Assembly (NCBI RefSeq): GCF_002934545.1
Contig: NZ_PTJA01000003.1
Location: forward strand, 372,001-436,000
Direction: 5' to 3'
From: Lacrimispora xylanisolvens
GTDB lineage: Bacteria; Bacillota; Clostridia; Lachnospirales; Lachnospiraceae
DNA: 64,000 nt
Part shown: positions 17,785-26,510 of the stretch, piece after piece
Numbering within the stretch: position 1 is the stretch's first letter
How the letters are laid out: each line of letters begins with the position of its first letter
Notes under the pieces: model-generated
What the model was told of the DNA's origin: nothing
The model's input: the letters and a program-made list of their open reading frames with translations, nothing else
Database searches by the model: none
Position numbers and translations under genes: made by a program

Positions 17785-18141
17785 ATGAAGGGTTATATCA
17801 ATAATAAACTGGGCGAGATCCAGGTAAGCCCTGATGTTATCGCTATGTACGCCGGAACCACAGCAGTTGAGTGCTTCGGTATTGTCGGTATGGCGGCTGT
17901 CAGCATGAAAGACGGACTCGTTAAGTTATTAAAACGGGAAGGACTGACACATGGAATTAATGTGATGATTCAGGACAACCATATCACCATTGATTTTCAT
18001 GTAATCGTAGCATATGGAATCAGCATTTCTGCAGTAGCCGATAATCTGATTGAAAATGTAAAATACAAAGTAGAAGAATTCACCGGTATGACGGTAGATA
18101 AGATTAACATCTTTGTCGAAGGCGTAAGAGTGATTGATTAA
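17785..18141 (+). CDS. Asp23/Gls24 family envelope stress protein (YloU-like)
   Basis: 118 residues. Family members form membrane-associated layers and affect cell-envelope stress response; the YloU group is regularly linked to fakA. The sequence shows the family features: LGEIQVSPDVIAMYAGTTAVECFGIVGM at the start, the central strand IDFHVIVAYGISI, and the C-terminal INIFVEGVRV. No signal or membrane segment is seen. It lies 14 bp upstream of the fakA-like gene behind a GAACGGAGG site. Confidence 0.94.
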   Translation: MKGYINNKLGEIQVSPDVIAMYAGTTAVECFGIVGMAAVSMKDGLVKLLKREGLTHGINVMIQDNHITIDFHVIVAYGISISAVADNLIENVKYKVEEFTGMTVDKINIFVEGVRVID

Positions 18142-18155
18142 GGAGGAAACTACCT

Positions 18156-19826
18156 GTGGGTATGAAGTATATAGACGCAAAGATGCTGCAGAAAGCATTT
18201 TTAGCAGGTGCAAAAGGACTGGAAGCCAAAAAGGACTGGATTAATGAATTGAATGTATTTCCAGTTCCAGATGGAGATACCGGAACAAACATGACGATGA
18301 CCATCATGTCAGCGGCAAAAGAAGTGGCTGCCATAGAGAATCCAACCATGGAATCTTTGGCAAAAGCAATTTCTTCCGGTTCTTTAAGAGGCGCAAGAGG
18401 AAACTCCGGCGTTATCTTATCCCAGTTATTCCGAGGATTTACAAAAGAGATCGCAAGCGCTGACCAGGTGACCGTTACTATTTTGGCTAATTCCTTTGTG
18501 AGAGCCACAGAGACAGCTTATAAGGCAGTCATGAAGCCCAAAGAGGGAACCATTCTGACAGTAGCAAGAGGAATGGCTGAAAAAGCGGCTGAGCTTGTAA
18601 CTGAAACAGAAGATATTCTTGAATTTTGCAGCCAGGTTGTAGAACAGGGCGATTACGTGTTAAGCCAGACTCCGGAGATGCTTCCGGTATTAAAGCAGGC
18701 AGGTGTTGTGGATTCCGGCGGTCAGGGTCTGATGCAGGTGGTGAAGGGTGCTTTTAACTTCCTCTCAGGGAAAGAAGTTGACTTAACCGTAGAAACCGCA
18801 GTACGTGTGGAGCCGGTTGTCTCTATGGAAGGAAGTACACTGAAAGAAGCTGATATTAAATTCGGCTACTGTACAGAATTTATTGTTAATTTAGAAAAGC
18901 CTTATAACGAAAAAACAGAACAGGAATTTAAAGGATATTTAGAATCCATTGGAGATTCCCTTGTAGTTGTTTCCGATGATGATATTGTGAAAGTTCATGT
19001 TCATACCAACGATCCCGGACTTGCCATTCAAAGGGCGCTTACCCTTGGCTCTTTGTCCCGCATGAAGATTGATAATATGAGGGAAGAGCATCAGGAGAGA
19101 CTGATTAAAGAATCAGAAAAGCTGGCAGCACAGCAGAAGGCAGAAGGAAAGAAATCAGAGCCAAGAAAGGCTTATGGCTTTATCTCTGTATCAGCTGGTG
19201 AGGGGCTTGATGAGATCTTTAGCGGTATTGGAGCGGATTATTTAATTCAGGGCGGCCAGACCATGAATCCTAGTACTGAGGACATGTTAAACGCCATTGA
19301 CCGGGTAAATGCAGATACAATCTACATTCTGCCGAATAACAAGAACATTATTCTGGCTGCAGAGCAGGCCAGAAGTCTGGTAGAGGATAAGAAAGTAATC
19401 GTCATTCCTTCCAAGACGATTCCACAGGGTATTACTGCAATTATTAACTTTGCACCTGATTTATCTCCTGAGGAAAATGAAGCAATTATGACGGAAGAGA
19501 TGAGCCGTGTAAAGACCGGACAGATTACTTATGCAGTCCGTAATACCACCATCGATGATATCGAAATTAAAGAAGGCGATATCATGGCTCTGGGAGACCA
19601 TGGCATTCTTGCTGTCGGGGAAGAGATTGAAGCAACTGCACTGAAATCACTGGAAGCTATGGTAGAGGAAGAATCAGAACTGATTACCATTTATTATGGT
19701 AAGGATGTGAATGAAGAGGATGCCACAGCACTGAAGGAAAAAACAGAAGAACAATTTTTAAACTGTGAAGTGGAGCTTCATTGCGGTAGTCAGCCGATTT
19801 ATTATTATCTGATTTCCGTGGAATAA
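18156..19826 (+). CDS. fakA: DAK2/DegV-domain protein, fatty acid kinase FakA family (YloV)
   Basis: 556 residues from a GTG start placed 9 bases after AAGGAGG; an ATG two codons later is the alternative. FakA phosphorylates fatty acids bound by FakB proteins for phospholipid synthesis. The N-terminal DhaL/DAK2 domain (about 8-205) has NVFPVPDGDTGTNM, which binds nucleotide and metal, and the loop SLRGARGNSGVILSQL. The C-terminal region ends in a DegV-like fold. No FakB gene is visible in this window. A strong terminator follows. Confidence 0.92.
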   Translation: MGMKYIDAKMLQKAFLAGAKGLEAKKDWINELNVFPVPDGDTGTNMTMTIMSAAKEVAAIENPTMESLAKAISSGSLRGARGNSGVILSQLFRGFTKEIASADQVTVTILANSFVRATETAYKAVMKPKEGTILTVARGMAEKAAELVTETEDILEFCSQVVEQGDYVLSQTPEMLPVLKQAGVVDSGGQGLMQVVKGAFNFLSGKEVDLTVETAVRVEPVVSMEGSTLKEADIKFGYCTEFIVNLEKPYNEKTEQEFKGYLESIGDSLVVVSDDDIVKVHVHTNDPGLAIQRALTLGSLSRMKIDNMREEHQERLIKESEKLAAQQKAEGKKSEPRKAYGFISVSAGEGLDEIFSGIGADYLIQGGQTMNPSTEDMLNAIDRVNADTIYILPNNKNIILAAEQARSLVEDKKVIVIPSKTIPQGITAIINFAPDLSPEENEAIMTEEMSRVKTGQITYAVRNTTIDDIEIKEGDIMALGDHGILAVGEEIEATALKSLEAMVEEESELITIYYGKDVNEEDATALKEKTEEQFLNCEVELHCGSQPIYYYLISVE

Positions 19827-19849
19827 AAAGGAGTCGAAGCTGTATGATT

Positions 19850-19884
19850 CCGGGCAGACGTGACTCTCGTCTGCCCGGTTTTTT
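19850..19884 (+). terminator. Rho-independent terminator after fakA
   Basis: An 11-bp perfect stem, CCGGGCAGACG with its complement, around a 7-base loop is followed by TTTTTT. Confidence 0.92.
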
Positions 19885-19924
19885 AATATTCGGGAAAACA
19901 AAATGAAAGGAGGCGGGTGAACGG

Positions 19925-21976
19925 ATGAACCAGAAACCCATTGAATCCCTGAAAGGGATTGGAGAAAAAACCGGGAAACTGTTTCAAAAGATTGGAGTGG
20001 ACACAATAGAAGATCTTCTGGAATATTATCCAAGGGCATATGATACGTATGAGGACCCCTCACCAATTGCTGAAATTAAACCGGACAGCATTATGACCGT
20101 GGCCGGGATGCTTGAGAGAACACCGGATGTAAAACGATACAGTCGTGTACAGGTTGTTACAGCTCTTTTAAGAGATGGATCTGGTACCATGCAGCTGATC
20201 TGGTACAATATGCCTTATCTGCATGCTACGTTAAAGGCTGGAATGCGGGCTGTTTTTCGTGGAAAAGTTATTAAGAAAAGCGGCCGTCTTATCATGGAGC
20301 AGCCTGAAGTTTATACGGCAGAGGCTTATGGAGAGATCATTCATTCCATGCAGCCTGTTTACGGCCAGACAAAGGGCTTAAGTAATAAGACCATTGTCCG
20401 GGCACAAAAGCAGGCACTCAGTGCCCGTCTTATGATCAGGGATTATCTGCCTGCCGATCTGCGAAGGAAGCACGAACTGGCAGAATATAATTTTGCAATT
20501 GAACATATCCATTTTCCGTCAGACAGGAAAGAACTTTTGTTTGCCAGAAAACGACTGGTCTTTGATGAATTTTTCCTTTTCTTAATGGCTGTCAGACGTT
20601 TAAAGGACAAAAGAGAGAATAAAACCAGCCCGTTTGCAATCCAGTTATCAGAGGAAGTGAAATCATTTCAGGAAAGTTTGCCTTATTCTTTGACAGGTGC
20701 CCAGCAAAAAGTACTTCATGAGGTATATGCAGACATGACAGGCGGTCTGGTTATGAACCGGCTGGTGCAGGGAGATGTTGGATCAGGAAAAACAATCATA
20801 GCCATACTGGCATTGCTTCAGGCAGCCTGTAACGGTTATCAGGGAGCTCTCATGGTTCCCACGGAGGTTCTTGCCAGACAGCATTATGAATCCATAAATG
20901 AGCTGTTCTTAAAATACCAGATTAATAAGGTACCGGTTCTTGTTACCGGATCCATGACTGCTAAGGAAAAAAGAATTGCTTATGAGAAAATAGCAAAACA
21001 CGAGGCTGATATCATAATAGGAACACATGCACTGATTCAGGAAAAGGTCATTTATGATAAACTGGCTCTGGTCATTACAGATGAACAGCACCGCTTCGGC
21101 GTAGGGCAAAGAGAACTGCTGGGAAAAAAAGGAGAAGAACCTCATGTAATGGTAATGAGTGCGACTCCCATACCAAGAACCCTGGCTATCATCATTTACG
21201 GAGATCTAGATATTTCCGTGATCGATGAACTTCCTGCCAACCGGCTTCCCATTAAAAACTGCGTGGTGGATACCGGATACCGAAAAAAAGCTTATGATTT
21301 TATGAAAAAGGAAGTTGCAGCCGGACGTCAGGCTTACGTGATCTGTCCTATGGTGGAAGCAAGTGAGATGATCGAAGCAGAAAATGTGGTGGATTATACT
21401 GCTGCATTAAAAGAAGCACTTCCTGGAATGAGTATTGAATATCTTCATGGGAAAATGAAAGCAAAAGAAAAGAACAGCATTATGGAACGGTTCGCTTCCG
21501 GGGAAATTTCAGTTCTTGTTTCTACAACTGTTGTGGAGGTTGGAGTTAACGTACCAAATGCTACCGTTATGATGATAGAAAATGCGGAGCGATTCGGTCT
21601 TGCCCAGCTTCATCAGTTAAGAGGCCGGGTCGGGCGTGGCAAATATCAGTCCTACTGCATTTTGGTAAATGGCTCGGATCAGGATGGTACGAAGGAACGG
21701 CTGGATATCTTAAACCGGTCTAACGACGGCTTTTTTATTGCCTCGGAAGATTTAAAGCTGAGAGGGCCAGGTGATATATTCGGCATTCGTCAAAGCGGAG
21801 AGATGGAATTTAAATTAGGAGATATTTTTACCGATGCCAATTTATTAAAGACGGTATCAGAGGAAGTAAAACACATTTTTTCAGAAGATCCTGATCTGGA
21901 AAAAGAAGAGAATACAGAACTGAGCAGAAAGCTTAGTGAATATCTGGAAAAAAGTTACGACAGGCTGAATTTGTAA
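19925..21976 (+). CDS. recG: ATP-dependent DNA helicase RecG
   Basis: 683 residues. RecG remodels stalled forks and branched DNA. The N-terminal wedge/OB region (about 1-225) begins with IESLKGIGEKTGKLFQKIGV, a helix-hairpin-helix-like segment. Helicase motifs include Walker A GDVGSGKT, DEQHRFG, MSATPIPRTL and QLRGRVGRG. The downstream C-terminal segment has LKLRGPGDIFGIRQSG, diagnostic of RecG. An AAAGGAGGCGGGTG site precedes the ATG. It follows the fakA terminator by 40 bases and may have its own weak promoter. Confidence 0.96.
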   Translation: MNQKPIESLKGIGEKTGKLFQKIGVDTIEDLLEYYPRAYDTYEDPSPIAEIKPDSIMTVAGMLERTPDVKRYSRVQVVTALLRDGSGTMQLIWYNMPYLHATLKAGMRAVFRGKVIKKSGRLIMEQPEVYTAEAYGEIIHSMQPVYGQTKGLSNKTIVRAQKQALSARLMIRDYLPADLRRKHELAEYNFAIEHIHFPSDRKELLFARKRLVFDEFFLFLMAVRRLKDKRENKTSPFAIQLSEEVKSFQESLPYSLTGAQQKVLHEVYADMTGGLVMNRLVQGDVGSGKTIIAILALLQAACNGYQGALMVPTEVLARQHYESINELFLKYQINKVPVLVTGSMTAKEKRIAYEKIAKHEADIIIGTHALIQEKVIYDKLALVITDEQHRFGVGQRELLGKKGEEPHVMVMSATPIPRTLAIIIYGDLDISVIDELPANRLPIKNCVVDTGYRKKAYDFMKKEVAAGRQAYVICPMVEASEMIEAENVVDYTAALKEALPGMSIEYLHGKMKAKEKNSIMERFASGEISVLVSTTVVEVGVNVPNATVMMIENAERFGLAQLHQLRGRVGRGKYQSYCILVNGSDQDGTKERLDILNRSNDGFFIASEDLKLRGPGDIFGIRQSGEMEFKLGDIFTDANLLKTVSEEVKHIFSEDPDLEKEENTELSRKLSEYLEKSYDRLNL

Positions 21977-22012
21977 TTGATGAAATTAAACTATTAATCA
22001 GGAGGCAGCAGT

Positions 22013-22666
22013 ATGAACAGAGAAGTGTTAAAGGCAGATGCTAAAAATGCCATGAAACAGGCATTAATAAGCCCATATCTGGTTACTGTAATTATGGGAA
22101 TCATTCTTACGGTTTTATCAGTGATTCAGATGTTTCTGGATAAATGGCAGAAAATACTGGAAGACAGTGGCGCTGGAGCCGATCAGTGGCGGTCCTATAT
22201 CTTATTTAGTATTGTTTTTTTAATCGTATATTTCATTATTAGTATGCTGTTGGAATTCGGTTATCAGTCTTACTGCTTAAAAGTGTCAAAACGTGACGAA
22301 TCCATGTCTTATGGTGATTTATTTTCCAGTGCTTCCTATTTTTTTAAAGCATTTGGTCTTTATTTTATGATAGGAGTGTTTGTAACTCTTTGGTCTCTAT
22401 TGCTCATCATACCAGGTATTATAGCCGCACTAAGGTATTCACAGGCAATCTTCATTATGGTTGAAAATCCGGAAAAAGGGATTTTTCAGTGCATTGAAGA
22501 GAGCAAAGATATGATGGATGGGCGGTTATGGGAATATTTTGTTTTGGAATTGTCCTTTATCCTGTGGCATTTACTGGCACTTGTCACCTGTACTCTTGCT
22601 TATATTTATGTTTATCCCTATATGACTGTAACCCTGGCAAATTACTATAATGAAATAAAAGAATAA
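22013..22666 (+). CDS. DUF975 family membrane protein
   Basis: 217 residues. The first residues (MNREVLKADAKNAMK) carry the start of the family, followed by four to five hydrophobic segments. The last part has LLIIPGIIAALRYSQAIFIM and later ECIEESKDMMDGRLWEYFVLELSFILW-like sequence, both hallmarks of DUF975. These are predicted integral membrane proteins of unknown function, common in Clostridia. An AGGAGGCAGC ribosome site precedes the start, 36 bases after recG. No function can be assigned from context. Confidence 0.85.
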   Translation: MNREVLKADAKNAMKQALISPYLVTVIMGIILTVLSVIQMFLDKWQKILEDSGAGADQWRSYILFSIVFLIVYFIISMLLEFGYQSYCLKVSKRDESMSYGDLFSSASYFFKAFGLYFMIGVFVTLWSLLLIIPGIIAALRYSQAIFIMVENPEKGIFQCIEESKDMMDGRLWEYFVLELSFILWHLLALVTCTLAYIYVYPYMTVTLANYYNEIKE

Positions 22667-22690
22667 GAACAGATACAGAGAGAAAAACCA

Positions 22691-22719
22691 TTGAATTCAT
22701 CCGGTCTTTCTGATAAAAT
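22691..22719 (+). promoter_or_regulatory. Sigma-A promoter for udk
   Basis: TTGAAT (22691-22696), 17 bases, TAAAAT (22714-22719), with a TG just before the -10 box. It lies 45 bases upstream of the udk start. Confidence 0.78.
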
Positions 22720-22763
22720 AATTTTTGTGTGTACAGAACCAGATTAGTGGAGGATTGCGGAAG

Positions 22764-23378
22764 ATGAATTGTATTATAATAGGAATTGCCGGAGGTACCG
22801 GTTCAGGAAAGTCAACATTTACCAACCGGTTGAAAGATGCATTTTGTGAAAATATAGCAGTTCTTTACCATGATAATTATTATAAGCGGCAGGATGGGGT
22901 TCCTTTTGAAAAAAGAAAAAAGATGAATTACGATCATCCGGAAGCATTTGAGACAGAACTTTTGCTCAATCAGCTGGCTGCACTGCGAAGCGGAGAGTCA
23001 GTGGAGTGTCCGATTTATGATTATTCCAAACACAATCGTTCTGACAAGTTCGTTAAAGTAGAGCCTAAAAAGGTTATTTTAGTCGAAGGAATATTAGTTT
23101 TTGCTGATGAGCGCTTACGAGATATGTTTGATATTAAGATTTTTGTTGAGGCGGATGCAGACGAGAGGATTTTACGCCGGGTAATCCGTGACGTAAAAGA
23201 CAGGGGCAGAGATATTGAAGGAGTTGTGGAACAGTATTTAACCACGGTAAAGCCCATGCATTATCTTTACGTTGAACCAACAAAGCCTCTGGCTGACGTA
23301 ATTATTAACAGCGGCATGAATGAAGTGGCCTTTCAGCTGGTCAAAACAAATATAGAAAAGATACTAAACGAGGGCTGA
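22764..23378 (+). CDS. udk: Uridine kinase
   Basis: 204 residues from the ATG at 22764, which follows GGAGGATTGCGG; an in-frame extension 13 codons longer has no ribosome site. It phosphorylates uridine and cytidine in pyrimidine salvage. The P-loop GIAGGTGSGKST lies at the N-terminus, followed by LYHDNYYKRQD, NYDHPEAFETELL and the PIYDYSKHNR segment, all typical of Udk. The close C-terminal RRVIRDVKDRGRD helix completes the family pattern. It looks monocistronic. Confidence 0.94.
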   Translation: MNCIIIGIAGGTGSGKSTFTNRLKDAFCENIAVLYHDNYYKRQDGVPFEKRKKMNYDHPEAFETELLLNQLAALRSGESVECPIYDYSKHNRSDKFVKVEPKKVILVEGILVFADERLRDMFDIKIFVEADADERILRRVIRDVKDRGRDIEGVVEQYLTTVKPMHYLYVEPTKPLADVIINSGMNEVAFQLVKTNIEKILNEG

Positions 23379-23455
23379 TTTGCTTTACAGCATCATAAAT
23401 AACATGAAGTGGTTCATTTTTTTCCTGAAAATAACATTTTACGAAAAACCTTCTA

Positions 23456-23484
23456 GTGTATTTCACCTTATTAAAGCCATAATA
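23456..23484 (+). promoter_or_regulatory. Probable sigma-G promoter of the spore protein gene
   Basis: GTGTA (23456-23460), 17 bases, CATAATA (23478-23484) agree with the forespore sigma-G pattern GHATR-N17/18-CATWMTA in all but one -35 position. The placement about 75 bases upstream of a small acid-soluble spore protein gene supports the call. Confidence 0.7.
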
Positions 23485-23502
23485 GGAGTGTAGCACAAAA
23501 CA

Positions 23503-23532
23503 CACCATGAAAAAAGATTTACGAACATGGTG
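23503..23532 (+). repeat. Inverted repeat in the leader of the spore protein gene
   Basis: CACCATG (23503-23509) and CATGGTG (23526-23532) could form a 7-bp hairpin with a 16-base A-rich loop, between the sigma-G promoter and the ribosome site. It may stabilise or regulate the message. Confidence 0.45.
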
Positions 23533-23558
23533 AATAGATGAAAAGGAGGCATTTAATT

Positions 23559-23762
23559 ATGTCAGGAAAATCTAACACTACAAATGTACCAGAAGCAAAA
23601 GAAGCAATGGATCGTTTCAAAATGGAAGTAGCAAACGAATTAGGTGTACCGTTAACAAATGGATACAACGGTAACTTAACTTCCGCACAGAATGGTTCCG
23701 TAGGCGGATATATGGTTAAGAAAATGATCGAAGCCTATGAAAGACAGATTGCAGGAAAATAA
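23559..23762 (+). CDS. Alpha/beta-type small acid-soluble spore protein
   Basis: 67 residues from the ATG at 23559 behind AAAAGGAGGCATT; a 7-codon upstream extension overlaps the ribosome site. These proteins coat and protect DNA in dormant spores. Both conserved blocks are visible: FKMEVANELGVPL, where the germination protease GPR normally cuts within the EvanELGV region, and the DNA-binding NGSVGGYMVKKMIEAYE. The gene stands alone between a sigma-G promoter and a strong terminator. It is direct evidence that the organism forms spores. Confidence 0.96.
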   Translation: MSGKSNTTNVPEAKEAMDRFKMEVANELGVPLTNGYNGNLTSAQNGSVGGYMVKKMIEAYERQIAGK

Positions 23763-23776
23763 TCTGTAACAATTCA

Positions 23777-23840
23777 AAAGGAGCTACAGCCAGTAATCAT
23801 TCATTTGATTACAAAGGGGCTGCAGCTCCTTTCTTTTTTT
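23777..23840 (+). terminator. Rho-independent terminator of the spore protein gene
   Basis: AAAGGAGCTACAGCC pairs with GGCTGCAGCTCCTTT (one mismatch) around a long loop that can itself fold, followed by CTTTTTTTT. Confidence 0.9.
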
Positions 23841-23842
23841 TG

Positions 23843-23871
23843 TTGTATAATTTCCGTATTCATACTATAAT
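23843..23871 (+). promoter_or_regulatory. Sigma-A promoter for rsmD-coaD
   Basis: TTGTAT (23843-23848), 17 bases, TATAAT (23866-23871), about 33 bases before the rsmD ATG. Confidence 0.78.
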
Positions 23872-23903
23872 AGTCTGGAAAAATAATGTGAGGAACGTAG
23901 TAT

Positions 23904-24467
23904 ATGAGAGTAATTGCTGGAAAAGCCAGAAGGCTTATTTTAAAGACCATAGAAGGTCTGGATACAAGACCGACAACCGACCGGATAAAAGAAACACTTT
24001 TTAATATGATACATGACAGTCTTTACGACTGCAGCTTTCTGGATTTATTCTCCGGAAGCGGAGCCATTGGAATAGAAGCCTTAAGCAGGGGAGCAAAGCT
24101 GGCAGTTTTTGTGGAACAAAACCCAAAAGCGGCAGAATGCATCCGGGAAAACTTAAAGACTACCAAGTTGGAAACCGATGCCGTGGTGATGAACTGCGAT
24201 GTACTGACTGCAATGAAGCGACTGGAAGGCAAAGACTATCAGTTTGATGTAGTCTTTATGGATCCTCCATACCGCATGGAATGGGAGAAGAAAGTCCTGG
24301 AATATTTCACTGAATCATCTCTGATTGGAGAAGAAACTACCATCATTATTGAAGCGTCCCTGGATACGGATTTTGATTATCTTGACTCTATGGGCTACGA
24401 GATTATGAAGGAGAAAAACTACAAAACAAATAAGCATGTGTTTGTTAAAAGAACAGAAAAAGAATAA
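23904..24467 (+). CDS. rsmD: 16S rRNA (guanine966-N2)-methyltransferase RsmD
   Basis: 187 residues. It methylates G966 of 16S rRNA. The start MRVIAGKARRL, the segment RPTTDRIKETLFNMI, the SAM-binding loop LDLFSGSGAIGIEALSRGA and the catalytic motif DPPY (near residue 118) are all present. It lies 18 bases upstream of coaD, the standard neighbour in Firmicutes, with GTGAGGAACG as ribosome site. Confidence 0.96.
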   Translation: MRVIAGKARRLILKTIEGLDTRPTTDRIKETLFNMIHDSLYDCSFLDLFSGSGAIGIEALSRGAKLAVFVEQNPKAAECIRENLKTTKLETDAVVMNCDVLTAMKRLEGKDYQFDVVFMDPPYRMEWEKKVLEYFTESSLIGEETTIIIEASLDTDFDYLDSMGYEIMKEKNYKTNKHVFVKRTEKE

Positions 24468-24485
24468 ATAAAAGGAAGTAACAAT

Positions 24486-24974
24486 ATGAAAAAAGCAGTT
24501 TATCCGGGAAGCTTTGATCCGGTGACTTTTGGCCATCTTGATATCATTGAGCGCTCGGCAAGAATGTGTGACCATTTAATTATCGGGGTTTTAAATAATT
24601 ATTCAAAAACTCCGTTGTTTTCTGTAGAAGAACGTGTTAATATGTTAAAGAGCCTGACTAGTAATTTTGCTAATGTTGAAGTAAAATCCTTTGGCGGGCT
24701 GATGATAGATTTTGTACGAGCCAATCAGGCGGATGCGGTAGTCCGCGGACTTCGTGCTGTAACAGATTTTGAATACGAATTGCAGATTGCACAGACAAAC
24801 CGGGTGATTGCACCAGAGGTGGATACTGTGTTTTTGACAACGAATTTAAAGTATTCCTATCTTAGTTCCAGCATTGTGAAGGAGATTGCCTCTTATGGCG
24901 GTGAGATAAACGCGTTTGTGCCGGAAGAGATTGCAGAACGTGTAAGGGAAAAAATAGAAGATAGAACGAAATAA
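24486..24974 (+). CDS. coaD: Phosphopantetheine adenylyltransferase
   Basis: 162 residues, the usual length. It transfers AMP from ATP to 4'-phosphopantetheine, the penultimate step of coenzyme A synthesis. The nucleotidyltransferase signature [16 protein letters not shown] (with the T/HxGH motif), the [16 protein letters not shown] segment and the ISSS-type loop [12 protein letters not shown] are present. It is cotranscribed with rsmD and followed 19 bases later by a coiled-coil protein gene. Confidence 0.97.
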   Translation: MKKAVYPGSFDPVTFGHLDIIERSARMCDHLIIGVLNNYSKTPLFSVEERVNMLKSLTSNFANVEVKSFGGLMIDFVRANQADAVVRGLRAVTDFEYELQIAQTNRVIAPEVDTVFLTTNLKYSYLSSSIVKEIASYGGEINAFVPEEIAERVREKIEDRTK

Positions 24975-24993
24975 AGCAAGGAGTGTCCGTATT

Positions 24994-25575
24994 ATGATGA
25001 GCAGAATTGAACAGTTAATCGGTGAAATCGAAGAATATATTGACAGTTGCAAGTACCAGCCCCTTTCTAACAGCAAGATTGTGGTAAACAAAGATGAACT
25101 GGAAGAGCTGCTGGTGGAACTTCGCCTTCGAATTCCGGATGAGATCAAGCAGTACCAGAAGATTATCAGCAACAGGGATGCCATCATGGGCGAAGCACGT
25201 CAGCAGGCAGATTCCATTTTAGCCCAGGCCAATGCCCAGACCAATGAACTGGTAAATGAACACGAGATTATGCAAAAAGCCTATGCTCAGGCCAATGAGA
25301 TTATTGAACAGGCTCAGGTTCAGGCTCAGCAGATCGTTGAACAGGCTGTTGCCGATGCAAACGGCATTCGTCAAAGCTCTGTTCAATATACAGATGATAT
25401 GTTAAAGAGTCTGCAGACGATTATCAGTCACTCCATGGAGGGCGCACAGGGGCGTTTTGACGCTTTTATGACTTCCATGCAGTCAAGCTACGATATTGTT
25501 TCTTCTAACCGTCAGGAACTGACAGGAGCTGTTATGCAGACGGCAGAAGGATTGGAAGACGGGTCAGCAGAATAA
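24994..25575 (+). CDS. Coiled-coil protein of unknown function downstream of coaD
   Basis: 193 residues. The first 60 residues form an acidic helical segment (SRIEQLIGEIEEYIDSCK). Residues about 60-130 are an Ala/Gln/Glu-rich coiled coil with heptad-like repeats (ANAQTNELV, AQVQAQQIVEQAVADAN). No membrane segment or catalytic motif is visible. Similar proteins after coaD in Lachnospiraceae are often called ATPase-like without proof; a DivIVA-like scaffold role is another possibility. Its 3' end overlaps ylbJ on the other strand by 44 bases. Confidence 0.65.
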   Translation: MMSRIEQLIGEIEEYIDSCKYQPLSNSKIVVNKDELEELLVELRLRIPDEIKQYQKIISNRDAIMGEARQQADSILAQANAQTNELVNEHEIMQKAYAQANEIIEQAQVQAQQIVEQAVADANGIRQSSVQYTDDMLKSLQTIISHSMEGAQGRFDAFMTSMQSSYDIVSSNRQELTGAVMQTAEGLEDGSAE

Positions 25576-26458
25576 ACAGTAGAATTGTCAGGAGAGTATG
25601 TATTGCTTTCCATACTACATAGTGCCGGATGGATAATCCGGCATTTTTTATGACACTCTTTGTCTGAAATACACCGGATAAACCTCCGAAGGCAGTAGCC
25701 CCGCTGATCCATAAACCGCCCATAGTACCCGCGAATACATGGGAAACAGCCTGGATTCCTGTGGTGATTTCCACAAAACCAAGAAGTACCGCTTTATATT
25801 CAGAACAAAGGATGGGAAGCTTTGTAATATAGAAAGCCAGGATGGAAAAAAGCATAATATATCCGCCGATTTTTACCATTACCTCGCAGGAACCCATAAG
25901 ACTTTCATCAAAGGATTTTATGGATTCTTTTGAGACCGGCATGGATCCGAACGGACGATCCACCTTGTAACAGAACCGGGCTGCCAGGGCTACTGGTATG
26001 ACTGGGGCATAAATGCAAAGCAGGAGAATCCAGACCGGTACACTCTTTGGCAGGCCAGAGGCTGCATATCCCAAAAGAAACATGGGACTGGGGTGGTTAC
26101 AGATTGCTAATAAGTATTTTCCTTCCTTTTGTGTAATCCGGTCGGCATCCATAAATTCGCTGCAGGTTTTAGCACCCATGGGATAACCGCAGAGCAGTCC
26201 GGAGACAAAGGTGTAGCACCCTGCATCAGACAGGCAGAAGAAACGGTGCAGTAGCTGTCTGACCGGAAAAATCAGAATATGTATTGCATTTAGGGAAACA
26301 ATTACATTGGAACAGATCATAAACGGCAGGAGAGTGGGCACTACCACGCTGCCCCAGAGAATCAGTCCGCTTTTTGCTCCTTCAAATGCGGTATCATGAA
26401 AAAGGAGCAGCGCAAAGAGTGCGGCTACAGAAAGAAGACGGAAAAAGGATTTTTTCAT
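25532..26458 (-). CDS. ylbJ: Sporulation integral membrane protein YlbJ
   Basis: 308 residues from the ATG at 26458 (MKKSFFRLLS), preceded by CAGGTGCG; a longer in-frame start is less likely. Around eight hydrophobic segments and the nucleoside-transporter gate pattern (VVPTLLPFMICSNV, GLLCGYPMGAKTCSE, GFVEITTGIQAVS) identify the family. YlbJ is needed for spore cortex formation and is made in the mother cell. The neighbourhood rsmD-coaD-ylbJ is conserved, though here ylbJ lies convergent to the upstream pair. The 3' ends of ylbJ and its neighbour overlap. Confidence 0.9.
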   Translation of the reverse strand: MKKSFFRLLSVAALFALLLFHDTAFEGAKSGLILWGSVVVPTLLPFMICSNVIVSLNAIHILIFPVRQLLHRFFCLSDAGCYTFVSGLLCGYPMGAKTCSEFMDADRITQKEGKYLLAICNHPSPMFLLGYAASGLPKSVPVWILLLCIYAPVIPVALAARFCYKVDRPFGSMPVSKESIKSFDESLMGSCEVMVKIGGYIMLFSILAFYITKLPILCSEYKAVLLGFVEITTGIQAVSHVFAGTMGGLWISGATAFGGLSGVFQTKSVIKNAGLSIRHYVVWKAIHTLLTILLFILLTRLPILLPSA

Positions 26459-26510
26459 ACGCACCTGAATAGATTGTTTTATACAATTATATTGAGAAGG
26501 CAAGATTGAT

